The notes: generated from the letters alone by a model not told the origin. Shown: positions 1-9,119, counted from the first letter of the stretch. The stretch is 64,000 nt of DNA from Streptomyces avidinii (GCF_014650695.1 NZ_BMVL01000006.1:124001-188000), one strand, 5' to 3'. Translations and numbers: made by a program.

Positions 1-2
1 GT

Positions 3-39
3 GGGTCCGACCGGCCCCTTCCGGGGCCCGTTCGGCCCT
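3..39. promoter_or_regulatory. Two DevR/OsdR-like palindromic boxes
   Basis: Two GC-rich palindromic elements lie side by side about 80-115 bases before the CBS-BON start: GGGTCCGACCGGCCCC at 3-18 and GGGGCCCGTTCGGCCC at 23-38. Similar elements occur before the nitroreductase (921-936) and in the dehydrogenase/MBL intergenic space (36198-36234). The shape resembles operators of the hypoxia/dormancy response regulator family DevR/DosR/OsdR. The match in sequence is seen; the regulator is inferred. Confidence 0.45.
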
Positions 40-118
40 GCTCGGCACCGTGTCGACCGACGCATCGTGGATCTCGAACAACCACCCGTGATCACGCAAC
101 GCGGCCGGAGGTGCCCCT

Positions 119-802
119 ATGAAGCACATCAAGGTGGGAGACCTGATGACCGACGAGGTGGTCTCCGCCGTCTCGGACACGACGTTCAAGGAGGTGGCCA
201 AGCTGCTCGCGTCGCACGACATCACCGGACTTCCGGTACTCGACGCGGAGGACCGGGTGATCGGCGTCGTCTCCGAGAGCGACCTGGTGAACCGGCAGGG
301 CGCGGCAGCCCTGATCGAGCCGGACGCTGTGGAGGGCGCTGGCGTACCCGAACCGGCGACGTTCACGGCCGGTGAGGTCATGTCGGCGCCGGCCGTGACG
401 GTCCGTGCGGACGAGACCGCCGCGGAGGCTGCCCGGCTGATGTCCCGCCGCGGTGTGGAGCGGCTCCCGGTCGTGGACGAGGAGGACCGGCTCGTCGGCA
501 TCGTGACACGCCGCGACCTCCTGCGGCTCTTCCTCCGACCTGACTCGGAGATACGCCGCCGCGTCATCGAGGACGTCCTCACCGACACCATGGGACTCAG
601 CGCCGACGCGGTCGAGATCCACGTCGTCGACGGTATTGTCACTCTGGAAGGGACCCTTGAGCGACAGAGCCAGATCCCGGTGCTGACCCGCCTCGCCGAA
701 CGGCTCGACGGAGTCGTCGCGGTCGCGGCCCACCTGACCGCCCGCGTCGACGACCGCCTGCTCACGCCACCCGAGCGCGCCACGCACGGCATGCCCTGGT
801 GA
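119..802 (+). CDS. CBS-CBS-BON domain protein
   Basis: 227 residues. Two CBS domains (about residues 5-60 and 80-140; each carries the GxxDLxx-type ending, e.g. GVVSESDLV and GIVTRRDLL) are followed by a BON domain (about 150-220). CBS pairs bind adenine nucleotides and act as energy sensors; BON domains bind membranes or ligands. The ATG at 119 follows a GGAGG-like site at 107-111. In Streptomyces this architecture is common in hypoxia/dormancy gene clusters, which fits the neighbouring Acg-like nitroreductase and the palindromic boxes upstream. A broken relative with the same architecture lies at 37,467-37,883. The family is clear; the specific ligand is unknown. Confidence 0.93.
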   Translation: MKHIKVGDLMTDEVVSAVSDTTFKEVAKLLASHDITGLPVLDAEDRVIGVVSESDLVNRQGAAALIEPDAVEGAGVPEPATFTAGEVMSAPAVTVRADETAAEAARLMSRRGVERLPVVDEEDRLVGIVTRRDLLRLFLRPDSEIRRRVIEDVLTDTMGLSADAVEIHVVDGIVTLEGTLERQSQIPVLTRLAERLDGVVAVAAHLTARVDDRLLTPPERATHGMPW

Positions 803-920
803 CCGTCGGGGGACCGCCGGCAGCGACGTCACCGCGCAGTTCGACGCCGCCGGCCCGCGTAGCCCGCCGGGCAGCTTTCTCCGCCACCGTGCACGGGCGG
901 AGCCGATCGGACCCCGTGGA

Positions 921-936
921 GGGCCGGTCGGCCCCT
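921..936. promoter_or_regulatory. DevR/OsdR-like box in the 803-1131 intergenic space
   Basis: GGGCCGGTCGGCCCCT sits about 195 bases before the nitroreductase start at 1132. It shares its core with the boxes at 3-39 and 36198-36234. The rest of the 329-base stretch 803-1131 shows no gene I can support; the open frame running through it lacks family features before the ATG at 1132. Confidence 0.45.
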
Positions 937-1131
937 CGGCGGCGATGCCCTCCCTGTACCAAACTGGAGGAGGCAGTGGGAAGCCCCTCGGGTGAAGGAG
1001 GCGGGCCTCATGGCGAACGCGCGTACAGCGCCCACATCGGATCGATGGCGCACATCGTGATGCACCACGCGACCTCCCCGGTCGCCGGGATCGCCCACGG
1101 CCGAGGTCCACCGCACAGGCAGGAAAGTCCC

Positions 1132-2121
1132 ATGACCACGACCCTCCCGAAAACGGCCGAAGTTCTCCCCCTGATCGCGGACGCCGTCACGGCTCCGTCC
1201 ATGCACAACGCCCAGCCCTGGAAGTTCGTCCACCACCCCGAGAGCGGAATCGTCGCACTGTACGGCGACCCCGCCCGGGCCATGGCCCACGCCGACCCTG
1301 ATCACCGCGCCCTCCATCTGGGTTGCGCCGCCGCGCTGTTCAACCTGCGGGTGTCGGCCGCCCGGGCCGGCTGGGAGCCTGCGGTACGGCTGTTGCCCGA
1401 CGGCGACGATCCCTGGTTCCTGGCCGAGGTGCACCTTCGCAGGCCCGAAGTGACGGACCCGGCGCTGGCCGCACTGCACCCCGCCCTACGGCGCCGCCAT
1501 TCGAGCCGGTTCCCCTTCTCCGAGGAGGAGATACCTCCCGCCCTGCTGGACGGACTGCGCTCCGCCGCGCTCCTGGAGGGATGTCGCCTGGCCGTACCGG
1601 ATGCCTGGCACGCCGAGACCGTCCTCGGCCTGGTCCACGACTCCGAGCACCGAGAGGAGATGGACCCGACGCTGCGGGCGGAGACGAAGTCCTGGACGCA
1701 CGCCGGCACCACGGACCAGCAGGTCCGGCCGGACGGCATCCCCGCCTACGCGTTCGGCCCCAAGCAGTCCGGTCGGGGAGCCCTCGTACGCGACTTCGGC
1801 CGCTCGGAGCCCGTACCGGGCCGAGGCTGGGCCGTCTTCGAACGCCGCCCGCACCTCGCCCTGCTGGGCACGTCCGGGGATACGCCCGCGGACTGGCTGC
1901 GAGCCGGGCAGGCCCTTGAGCGGGTTCTGCTCCAGGCCACCGCCGACGGTCTGGTCACTTCCATGACGTCCCAGCCCCTCGAATGGCCCGAACTCCGCTG
2001 GACCGTACGCGACCCGGGCGCGTCGATGAGCCACGTTCAGATGGTCATCCGGCTCGGCTACGGCCCCGAGGGGCCCGCGACGCCGAGGCGCCCGGTCGCC
2101 GACGTGCTCGACATCCGATGA
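1132..2121 (+). CDS. Acg-family FMN nitroreductase-like protein
   Basis: 329 residues. The N-terminal APSMHNAQPWKF motif and the later RRHSSRFPF segment are typical of the Acg (Rv2032-type) branch of the nitroreductase fold, an FMN-binding family induced in dormancy in mycobacteria. An aligned in-frame extension begins at 799, but I chose the ATG at 1132 because it follows an AGGAAAG site at 1121-1127 and family proteins begin close to this point. It is probably cytoplasmic. Substrate unknown; Acg proteins are often thought to sequester flavin rather than reduce nitro compounds. Its neighbour is the CBS-BON gene, and a DevR-like palindrome lies upstream, consistent with a dormancy regulon. 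Confidence 0.88.
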   Translation: MTTTLPKTAEVLPLIADAVTAPSMHNAQPWKFVHHPESGIVALYGDPARAMAHADPDHRALHLGCAAALFNLRVSAARAGWEPAVRLLPDGDDPWFLAEVHLRRPEVTDPALAALHPALRRRHSSRFPFSEEEIPPALLDGLRSAALLEGCRLAVPDAWHAETVLGLVHDSEHREEMDPTLRAETKSWTHAGTTDQQVRPDGIPAYAFGPKQSGRGALVRDFGRSEPVPGRGWAVFERRPHLALLGTSGDTPADWLRAGQALERVLLQATADGLVTSMTSQPLEWPELRWTVRDPGASMSHVQMVIRLGYGPEGPATPRRPVADVLDIR

Positions 2122-2129
2122 GGTGGACC

Positions 2130-2156
2130 CTGCTGCCCCGGTGCCCGCGGCAGCAG
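2130..2156. terminator. Hairpin after the nitroreductase gene
   Basis: CTGCTGCC (2130-2137) and GGCAGCAG (2149-2156) form an 8-bp stem with an 11-base loop just after the stop codon. There is no U-tract, as is usual in Streptomyces. Confidence 0.5.
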
Positions 2157-2254
2157 AGTGGGACTGAACAGCTCAGCCCCGACAGGCACCGCACGCACAT
2201 CGAGATGCCGAACCACACCGACAGGGCAGCACAGTTGGGACGTAGGGTCGAGGG

Positions 2255-2829
2255 ATGCGTGGACAGGGGCGGGCGAAGCGGATCGGTGCGGTGGCGGGGG
2301 CGGGCGCCCTGGCGCTGGCGTGGGTGCTGGTGGGGTGCGACTCGGTCATGGAGGCGATGGGCGAGTCGCTGCCGACGGGGAGGGCCGAGCCCTGCCCGGA
2401 GGGCGGGGTGCGGCTGGCCGAGGGTGAGGGGAACGCGGCGATGGGGCTTCGGGTGGCCGACTTCCAACTGGTCAACTGCGGTTCAGCAGCGTACGTGCTG
2501 GAGGGCTACCCGGAGATCCGGCTGCTGGACAGCGAGGATCGGCCCCTCCAGGTGGACATCGGGCACGGAACGAACGGCGTGACCTCGCCCGCCGCCGGCG
2601 GGGACGCGCCGCCACGTCGGGTGACGCTCCAGCCGGGCCAGGCCGGCACGACGGGGCTGCTGTGGCGCAACCTGGTCACCGACTCGACCGTGCCCGCCGC
2701 CGAGGGGCAGGTGCTGGACTCGTCCCCAAGCCGGGCGCGCCCCGGCTGACGCTGCAGCTGAGCGCGCCCGTGGACCTGGGCAACACGGGCAAGCTGGGGC
2801 TGAGCGCCTGGTCGGCGCTCGCACCCTGA
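2255..2829 (+). pseudogene. DUF4232-like lipoprotein with a frameshift
   Basis: The ATG at 2255 opens a lipoprotein: a short basic N-terminus, a hydrophobic stretch and a lipobox LVGC, then a DUF4232-like beta domain with the family's paired cysteines (EPCPEG and LVNCG). The frame stops at 2749 (164 residues). The expected C-terminus (VPKPGAPRLTLQLSAPV... ending ALAP) continues in another frame to a stop at 2829. A single base missing near 2715-2722 (VLDS... where VLDLVPKP would fit) explains this. It is either a recent frameshift or a sequencing error. The role of DUF4232 proteins is unknown; this one would be surface-anchored. Confidence 0.7.
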
Positions 2830-3046
2830 CCGCCTGCCGGGATCTCGGGCCGGACCGGCCGGACCATCAGCGTCCACGTCCCGCCCCCCCTGGTGACCGG
2901 CCGGCACATCCCGGGCCGGCACCGAAGAAGATCGTTCAGTTGCCACCGGTGGGCGTGAACTCCGTCCGAGGGGCCGGGGCAGCCTTGCCGCTCACGGTAC
3001 GGGTGCCCGGGTTCTCCCCGCCGCTGCCGACCGGTACGCTCCCGCC

Positions 3047-3553
3047 GTGAACGATCTTCGGGTGGGGGCGTCCGTGGTTGCGGGCGGACTGGTCTTCGGC
3101 ACGCTCACCGTCACGGGTGGCTGGTGGGCCCTCAACGGCGGGATCTACGGCTGCACCGCCGCGGACGCTGCATTGCAGGAGCCGTTGGCCGCCCAGGTCC
3201 GGACGCTCGGCACCCCGCAAGGAGCACGGGCCGACGAGGGATCTTACTCCGGCTGCGACGACGACGACCGCTTCTCGTACTTCGGCCGGGGGTACACCGA
3301 GCCCGCTCGCCGAGCGGACGTCGTCGCCCACTACCGGGCGGCCGCCGCCCGCAACGGCTGGCTGCCGGCACCGCCCGAGCCGGACGGGCCCGCCCGGCAC
3401 CACGACCCGGCCGGCGAACGGATCGGGCTCTGCTTCACCAGGCAGATCGACGGCGCCACCTCGTATCTCGGCGTGTCCTGGGCATTCGACGGGGAGCAGG
3501 GCTACACGGTGGAGGCCCGGGCGAGCCGGAGCGGCGGCTCCTGGTGCCCGTGA
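3047..3553 (+). CDS. Membrane-anchored hypothetical protein
   Basis: 168 residues. One N-terminal hydrophobic segment (about residues 8-28) is followed by a soluble, probably extracytoplasmic domain with cysteines near residues 36, 71, 126 and 167 that could form disulfides. Motifs such as a tyrosine/phenylalanine-rich FSYFGRGY segment do not point to a family I recognise. It stands alone between the DUF4232 gene and a truncated regulator. The preceding 2830-3046 stretch has no supported gene. Confidence 0.7.
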   Translation: MNDLRVGASVVAGGLVFGTLTVTGGWWALNGGIYGCTAADAALQEPLAAQVRTLGTPQGARADEGSYSGCDDDDRFSYFGRGYTEPARRADVVAHYRAAAARNGWLPAPPEPDGPARHHDPAGERIGLCFTRQIDGATSYLGVSWAFDGEQGYTVEARASRSGGSWCP

Positions 3554-3588
3554 GGGCGGGCCCTGCGGCCGATGGCGGAGCCCGGCGG

Positions 3589-3771
3589 TCAACGTGCTGG
3601 GGTGACCAGGCCCGCGTCGTAAGCGGCGATGAACAGGTGCACGCGGTCGCGGACGCCGAGCTTGGTGAGCAGGTTCCTGACATGTGTCTTGACGGTCCCC
3701 GGACCGATGCCTAGATGCTCGGCGAGCTCGGCGTTGGACAGGCCGCGCCCGATGAGGACGAGCATTTTGTC
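3589..3771 (-). pseudogene. Truncated LuxR-family response regulator (HTH end only)
   Basis: The last about 60 residues of a LuxR/FixJ helix-turn-helix remain: VLIGRGLSNAELAEHLGIGP, then VKTHVRNLLTKLGVRDR, ending ...LVTPAR. The LTPRE motif and the whole receiver domain are missing. Upstream of about 3771 the frame runs into unrelated, less GC-rich sequence. The break coincides with the edge of the lower-GC segment carrying the genes at 4167-6993, so it probably marks an insertion or deletion scar. Confidence 0.75.
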
Positions 3772-4166
3772 GGACCGCAGGAAAGATTTCAGTATCGACT
3801 GAGGTCCGGTGATACGCCGGTCATCATCCCCACCGCGTCCCCGGATCGATTGATCGGATTCCGAACGCCTGAGGTAGACGGCAGCCAGATTGGACATTCG
3901 CCTGTCCACGAACTTCGTGCAGCCAATTTGCCGACCTCGGCCACAGGAGGCACACAGGCCCGCGGGTACTCACCAGGCGACCCACCCCGCTCACCCAGGG
4001 TACTCGCCGGGGGTCTCTGCCCCGGCGGCGCCTCCCAGGAGGTCTGGCCGGGCTCTCCCTCAGGCCGCCAGTGTGCTGCCGGTGTCCTCGATTTCTTTCC
4101 GAAGTTCCCGAGGCGTTCGAATTCCTGCACATCGACCCGGCCGTTCGAAATGCGTAGGGCAGTCGC

Positions 4167-6230
4167 TCATGCTGCTCTTCTAGGAGAGAATTTAATGCGC
4201 CTCAGGAGGTCAACGATCAGCTGGTCATCAAGACCGGCGCGATACTCACCCACCAGAGTGCGCAACATTCCATCACTCTGAATGGAGGCCCACACAAAAG
4301 CCGTACGGCCTTTCTTCATCTCATACTTTTCGAGGGCGCCAGATGCTCCACCGATGACTGCCGATGCAAGACGATCAGTTCGAATCGCTTCAGCCTGAAA
4401 ACGATTACCCACCTTTGCGATAGCCGCCTCGGAAAGCTTCTCGCCTTCCTCTACAGGAAGGGCAAGCGGTACTGCCTGAACCGTAAGCCGCTGCGCACGG
4501 TCCGGAGATTCGAGGCTGAGGCGACCGGCGATGTTTGTGGAAGATTTCCATGTCACTGGTTGACAAAGAGTGAATCCACCGAATGGATCGGCGTATGCGC
4601 GCAAGTTTCCCGATTTGGATTGACGGGTTGTTTGGGCAGTGGCCAAGCGCCGATCGTTGACGTAGAGATCGACCCGGTAGTCACCGGCTGAAGGACATCG
4701 GAGTTCAATCAGTCCATCCCACTGGGCACTTCCGTCCTCCTTGAGATTGAATCGCTCGAATGTCCTGAGGTCATGACGTTGAATCCAGGCACTATCCGGG
4801 TTTCGACGGAAGTAGAAAATCTTCGACACGAGAGCATTCTGCGGGATATCTTTGTAGGTCATAGAGACATCAATCTCCGGCCCGTCAAAGCTTAGCCCAA
4901 GCTGCGGTACGGATGCACTACCAGCAGGGATTCGAGTTCCGGGGAGGAGAGCAGCGGCTTCACTTTCGACGAGCAGGCCCTGGAAGCTACGCACTGAATC
5001 GAGCCTCCCAGGCTGCTGAAGAAGCAAAGTCTCCAGTACCGTCCTGGCGGATGCGTAAAGCTCTCTGCGCTCCAGGGGTGAGCGCTTTTCAAAGATGGCG
5101 ATTGCACGCCGGAATTCCTTCTCTGCTTCCTTCTTCCGCCCCTGTGCTGACATCGCCAGAGCGAGGTTCAGGCGCGGGATCGGCAGATCGCCGTTCAACG
5201 AAAGGGCTTGGCGTGTCAGCTCCTCCGATTTGCTGTAGTCTGCAAGGTGAAAGTAATTGGCGCCCTGGTTGACAAGGTCCAAGAGGGTCTTGTCGCCGTA
5301 CTGCATGGCCCGATCGAGGTCGGCGATGTTTTCCTTCCGGGCCTTAGGGCTGATGACGCTGATGACGTACAGGGAATCAGGAGTTTCGGACAGGGCCCGA
5401 GCCGCAGCACGCCTTTGGTAAGCCGCGGCATACTTATTGGTGTCCCGGATCGCACGAGTGTAGGCAACCATGGCTTTCTGGTGCTCACCCAGCGCGGTCA
5501 GGCGGTCCCCTTCGGCAACGGCCTTCATTGCACTTTCAGAGATGTGCGGGACCGGCTTGAGTACGACGACCATGAAACCGAAAAGCGTCACAAGGGTGAT
5601 GCCGGCGGCTGGCCAACAGAAGAGCGGACGAATCCGAGGCGTGATTGTTGCAGACAGCCCCAAGAGGGCGAGAGAGATGGCCAGCAAGGTGATTCCGCCG
5701 ATGTAGGCGCTTGCCTTATCGCCCCAGTCTGCCGCCACTTGGTGGCTTGCTTGTTGGTGCAGTCGTGCCAGAGTGGGCTTCACGATCGACTTCGCCGCCT
5801 CGACACGAGCCGAGTTTTGAAAACTCGTCTCATTTTGCAACTTGGGTGCCAGATCCGCCAGCCTGCCGTACGCTTGTTTCCAGTGATCCGCATTGGCGGA
5901 TTCGCCTGAAATAGATAGCAGATCCGCCCGGGCGTCAGCGATATCTTGCCGCTGCTTGAATGCGGCTACCGCAGCGAATCCACCGAGATGATCATAATAC
6001 TCCGCCGCGGCCGCGCTTTGTTGAGACATCGCCAGCGTCGCATTCCTCTGCGCCTCACGAGCAGCTTCATCCTCTCGCGTACCTGCGAGGTTTGCCGCGT
6101 ACCCCAGGACGCTGCCGAACAAGGCAATTAGCGCGACGGCAAGTGCCAGCCGACGCTTGAACGGTGTTTCAACGGGATCGACATCCGGCACACTCAAATC
6201 CTGGTCACGATGGCTGGGCATGTCAGACAC
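4167..6230 (-). CDS. Two-TM protein with TPR-like repeats, unknown function
   Basis: 687 residues from a GTG at 6230 (an ATG three codons later is also possible). It has a membrane segment at about residues 28-46, a roughly 120-residue segment rich in Ala/Gln helices, two closely spaced membrane segments (about 172-195 and 200-222), then TPR-like helical repeats (about 230-400, e.g. ALGEHQKAMVAYTRAI and YFHLADYSKSEELTRQALSL). A beta-rich C-terminal domain (about 420-685) follows. The start overlaps the stop of the upstream gene by 8 bases (GTGTCTGA), implying translational coupling. G+C is visibly lower than in neighbouring genes, a sign of transfer. I do not recognise the family; a membrane-bound sensor or scaffold is only a guess. 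Confidence 0.85.
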   Translation of the reverse strand: MSDMPSHRDQDLSVPDVDPVETPFKRRLALAVALIALFGSVLGYAANLAGTREDEAAREAQRNATLAMSQQSAAAAEYYDHLGGFAAVAAFKQRQDIADARADLLSISGESANADHWKQAYGRLADLAPKLQNETSFQNSARVEAAKSIVKPTLARLHQQASHQVAADWGDKASAYIGGITLLAISLALLGLSATITPRIRPLFCWPAAGITLVTLFGFMVVVLKPVPHISESAMKAVAEGDRLTALGEHQKAMVAYTRAIRDTNKYAAAYQRRAAARALSETPDSLYVISVISPKARKENIADLDRAMQYGDKTLLDLVNQGANYFHLADYSKSEELTRQALSLNGDLPIPRLNLALAMSAQGRKKEAEKEFRRAIAIFEKRSPLERRELYASARTVLETLLLQQPGRLDSVRSFQGLLVESEAAALLPGTRIPAGSASVPQLGLSFDGPEIDVSMTYKDIPQNALVSKIFYFRRNPDSAWIQRHDLRTFERFNLKEDGSAQWDGLIELRCPSAGDYRVDLYVNDRRLATAQTTRQSKSGNLRAYADPFGGFTLCQPVTWKSSTNIAGRLSLESPDRAQRLTVQAVPLALPVEEGEKLSEAAIAKVGNRFQAEAIRTDRLASAVIGGASGALEKYEMKKGRTAFVWASIQSDGMLRTLVGEYRAGLDDQLIVDLLRRIKFSPRRAA

Positions 6231-6993
6231 CCCATTCAGTGAAAACCAACATCGGGATCACCACGACACCGGCGACCATACTGATACCTGCGATCCATCG
6301 CCGCGGCCACACGGGGCTAATCCGCGCCACTGTAAGGAGCGCGAGCAGCACGAGTGTTGCAACAACACAAAGCGCATATCGCTCGCTTCGCGCACGGTGC
6401 CGATCAGCCGCAGCAGCTGTCAAGACGGGCTGACTTTTCGGAACACTCAAATACTCCGTGGTCTGCAGAATATCCTCGACGCGTCCTTTATAGTTGTACT
6501 TCGCGTTCGCCCCAGTCCCTTCAAGCCTGCTCCAATCAAAGCTCACCAGGCTGGAGGCATCAGCCACCATTCTCATCAAGCTGGCTTCGTCGCGAAGCTG
6601 GGACGCATCAGGCAAATCCTGCGTCGCCTCAGCCTCCAGCCTGTCCGCCTCTGCGTTAACTTGACGGTAGTGACCAACCATGGCTCGCTCATGGCGCACT
6701 TGAGTATCGGCCCTCACCAAATCGGACTTGACCTCCACAGTCTCCAACTGGGCGCGCCTGTCGTCATCCACAGCGGCGCTCTCCTCCTGGAGCGAAAGGA
6801 ACGTGAGAACGGCACCGACAATGGTGGCAGCCCCGATAGCCAAAACAATCACAAGTTCCCAGGGCTCTGGCCTGTCTTGCTCGGCATTCTCTCTTGGAAC
6901 CCCCGACATCCCCCTCTGCCACCATCGCACGCGCGAAACCGATAGATCGCAAGACTGATTATGCTGAGACCTTGAGCCTGTGTCGTCATTCAC
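6223..6993 (-). CDS. Membrane protein coupled to the TPR gene
   Basis: 256 residues from ATG 6993; an internal ATG at 6909 (MSGVPREN) is an alternative start. There is one membrane segment at about residues 46-67, then a charged, coiled-coil-prone helical stretch (about 70-135), and two C-terminal membrane segments (about 207-226 and 231-250). The layout, one TM then a helical domain then a TM pair, mirrors the N-terminal part of the downstream partner, whose start it overlaps, so the two probably form a membrane complex. G+C is lower than in the surroundings. No family recognised. Confidence 0.82.
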   Translation of the reverse strand: MNDDTGSRSQHNQSCDLSVSRVRWWQRGMSGVPRENAEQDRPEPWELVIVLAIGAATIVGAVLTFLSLQEESAAVDDDRRAQLETVEVKSDLVRADTQVRHERAMVGHYRQVNAEADRLEAEATQDLPDASQLRDEASLMRMVADASSLVSFDWSRLEGTGANAKYNYKGRVEDILQTTEYLSVPKSQPVLTAAAADRHRARSERYALCVVATLVLLALLTVARISPVWPRRWIAGISMVAGVVVIPMLVFTEWGV

Positions 6994-7394
6994 GAGCCCA
7001 GTTAAGTGTCCTCAGCAACACGGCGCATTAGGGAACCCTTCGGCATCACTCGATTGCTGGTGGGCTGCAGGCGCGGTTGGGCTAGCTGCACTCACTTGCG
7101 CAATCGAGGTGCCAGGGCGGCCGTGGTCAGGCCTGGCCTGCGACAGGACCTCCCTGTCACAGCGGCGCGAACCTGCCTTCAGATCTGCCGGGCAGCCGAT
7201 CACCCGGACGGGGAAGCCTGAGGCACTCGAGCGATGCGAAACAACCACAGCGGAACCAGCAGTGGTGCTGACGCCGCGTACCGGCCTGAACATCGCGGTA
7301 CGGCCGAGTCAGCGAAGGCTGCAGTTGTTCGTCAACGTGTGCCCCCTTGGGTGGTGGCGCCCGGCCCCGCCGACCGGGTGCTGACCTGCGATTC
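6994..7394. other. No supported gene
   Basis: About 400 bases between the membrane-protein start and the transposase remnant. Short open frames exist on both strands but none shows family features or a convincing ribosome site. It may hold further decayed insertion-sequence material. Confidence 0.5.
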
Positions 7395-7513
7395 CGGCCT
7401 GCCAAGGGCGGACGTCCGCAGGGGCGGGGTGCCGCGTCCGTCGCAGATCAGATCGTGTTTGCTGCCGGTCGACCGGCGACAGACCCGTGTCGGCTCCCCC
7501 TTTTTCGCGCGGA
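7395..7513 (-). pseudogene. IS5-type transposase fragment
   Basis: On the minus strand the stretch reads ...STGSKHDLICDGRGTPPL..., which matches the conserved GSKHHLICDGxGTPL motif around the second catalytic region of IS5-group transposases. Nothing resembling the rest of the enzyme is present. It abuts the TniB remnant, so two different mobile elements have left pieces here. Confidence 0.5.
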
Positions 7514-7526
7514 TGTTCAGGATGAC

Positions 7527-7832
7527 TTAGCTGGCCACGGCCTGGTCGGCCTCATCGTCGGAATTCTTGCTGTCGCCGGGTGTGGGCGGATCAGGGTCTT
7601 CCTGCCAGTTGTTCTCGTACGTGCTCTGCGCGTGTTCGTTGATCAGGATGTTCGCAAGGACCTTCCTGTCGATCCGCTCGGTTCCGGTGAGTACTGCGTC
7701 GGCGGCAGCTTCGCGGATGAGTTCCGCGAGTGAGCTGATATTGCCTCCGGTGCGTCGATGGAGGTACTTCCAGTCCCCTTTGAGGGTGCCCGGCTGGTGT
7801 TTGTACAGGACCAGGGCCTCCTCCACTCCAGT
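7527..7832 (-). pseudogene. C-terminal fragment of a TniB/TnsC-type ATPase
   Basis: About 100 residues ending ...DEADQAVAS. The segment with TGVEEALVLYKHQPG, then TGGNISSLAELI and RIDRKVLANIL, aligns with the C-terminal part of the intact TnsC at 14957-16189 (TGVEQALRLMNAPPG, TNGVVGLLERLI, RLTENLLDALPL). The Walker motifs are gone. It ends exactly where an ABC-transporter reading frame begins on the other strand (7827-7832), so a transposon related to the intact Tn7-like element appears to have inserted into that transporter gene and then decayed. Confidence 0.65.
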
Positions 7833-8193
7833 CATCTGATGAGCGAGATGGAGAACACCGCTGACCGCCTCGCGGTGATCGGCCGGGGCGAGCTGATCGC
7901 GCAGGAGAGCGTCGCCGCGTTCGCCGCGCGCGGCACCCGAGCCCCTACGCACGTCACCGTCCGCACCCCGGACGCCGGTCTGCTGGCAGCGCTGCTGGCC
8001 TCCGAGGGCGCGCAGGTGCGGCCCGAAGGCCCCGACGCGCTCACGGTGACCGGGACGACCGCGGACCGAATCGGCGAGCTCGCCTTCGAGCACCGGTTCA
8101 GGCTGAGTGAACTCGTCCCCCGTAGAGCATCGTTGGAAGAGGCATTCATGGAGCTCACCGCCGACCGCGCCGAGTACCGGGCCGGTGAGCGCC
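7827..8193 (+). pseudogene. C-terminal fragment of an ABC transporter ATPase
   Basis: From SSHLMSEMENTADRL (the H-loop region of ABC ATPases) through VIGRGELIA and the substrate-specificity tail ASLEEAFMELTADRAEY. The Walker A, signature and Walker B parts are missing; the sequence before 7827 belongs to the transposon fragment. The original stop is also lost: the frame reads on past the permease start, indicating a small indel near 8180-8195. This was the nucleotide-binding partner of the permease that follows, of the drug/antibiotic exporter type. Confidence 0.75.
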
Positions 8194-9051
8194 GTGACCT
8201 CGCTCATGACGCGGTCCCGGTCGGCTGCGATCGCCCGCCCGCCCGACGGCGACGGACCGCGCGTGCGGTGGCGGGACCTTGTCGCCGCCGAGTGGATCAA
8301 GCTGTGGGCGCTGCGCTCGACCCACTGGGTATGGGGACTCGGCACGCTGATCCTGCTCGGGCTCGCCCTGCAGAGCAGCCTCGACACCTACGACAGCTGG
8401 CCACAGTACGGTCCGGTCCAGCGCTCGCACTACGACCCGATGTCGGAGGCGCTGAGCGGCGCGGGGGTGGCGCTGCTGATGATCGGCGCGGGCACCACCG
8501 GGGCGCTGTCGATCGTCGGCGAGTACGCCTCCGGGCTGATCCGCGCCACACTGACCGCGGTGCCGGCCCGCCACCGCGTGGTGCTGGCCAAGGCCGTCGT
8601 CCTCGCGGCCGTGATGTCCGGCGTCGGCGCGTTCGTGTCCCTGGGGACGTTCACGCTGAGCCAGGCGGTACTGTCCGGCCGGGGCATCGGCCTCTCGGTC
8701 GGCGATCCAGGAGTCCCCGGCGTCCTCGCTGCGAACGCGGCGCTCGCACCGGTGTCCGCACTGGTGGGCCTCGGTCTGGGCGCGCTGCTGCGGCACACCG
8801 CCATATCCGTCGTCATCACCTGCGGACTGCTCGTGGTCCTGCCCGGGTTCTTCAAACCGACCGTGCACCAATGGGCGAACGAGCTCTTCGGCTACTTCCC
8901 GTACTACGCCTGGCGGGGAACTCTCTCCCAGCTCCACCCCCGCACCGGCGGCGCGCTGCCCACAGCGGCCGAGGCTTGGACAGGGTTGGGACTCTGGCCC
9001 GTCCTGGCCGTGATCCTGGCGGTGTCAGTCGTGCGCCGACGAGACCTGTGA
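8185..9051 (+). CDS. ABC-2 type transporter permease
   Basis: 288 residues from GTG 8185 (GTG 8194 or ATG 8206 are also possible). After a cytoplasmic leader with the typical RDLVAAEWIKLWALRSTHW segment come about six membrane segments (near residues 40-58, 85-110, 130-155, 178-200, 206-222 and 268-285). It is the export channel of an ATP-driven efflux system. Its ATPase partner is truncated just upstream, so the transporter is probably non-functional unless another ATPase serves it. A strong hairpin follows the stop. Confidence 0.85.
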   Translation: MSAVTSLMTRSRSAAIARPPDGDGPRVRWRDLVAAEWIKLWALRSTHWVWGLGTLILLGLALQSSLDTYDSWPQYGPVQRSHYDPMSEALSGAGVALLMIGAGTTGALSIVGEYASGLIRATLTAVPARHRVVLAKAVVLAAVMSGVGAFVSLGTFTLSQAVLSGRGIGLSVGDPGVPGVLAANAALAPVSALVGLGLGALLRHTAISVVITCGLLVVLPGFFKPTVHQWANELFGYFPYYAWRGTLSQLHPRTGGALPTAAEAWTGLGLWPVLAVILAVSVVRRRDL

Positions 9052-9057
9052 TCCGGG

Positions 9058-9085
9058 CCCCGCGGGCCGGATCAGGCCCGCGGGG
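9058..9085. terminator. 11-bp hairpin after the permease
   Basis: CCCCGCGGGCC (9058-9068), loop GGATCA, GGCCCGCGGGG (9075-9085): a perfect stem 7 bases after the permease stop. Confidence 0.75.
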
Positions 9086-9119
9086 AGACGGGGCGGCCGA
9101 CCTCCCGCCGAGCCGACCG

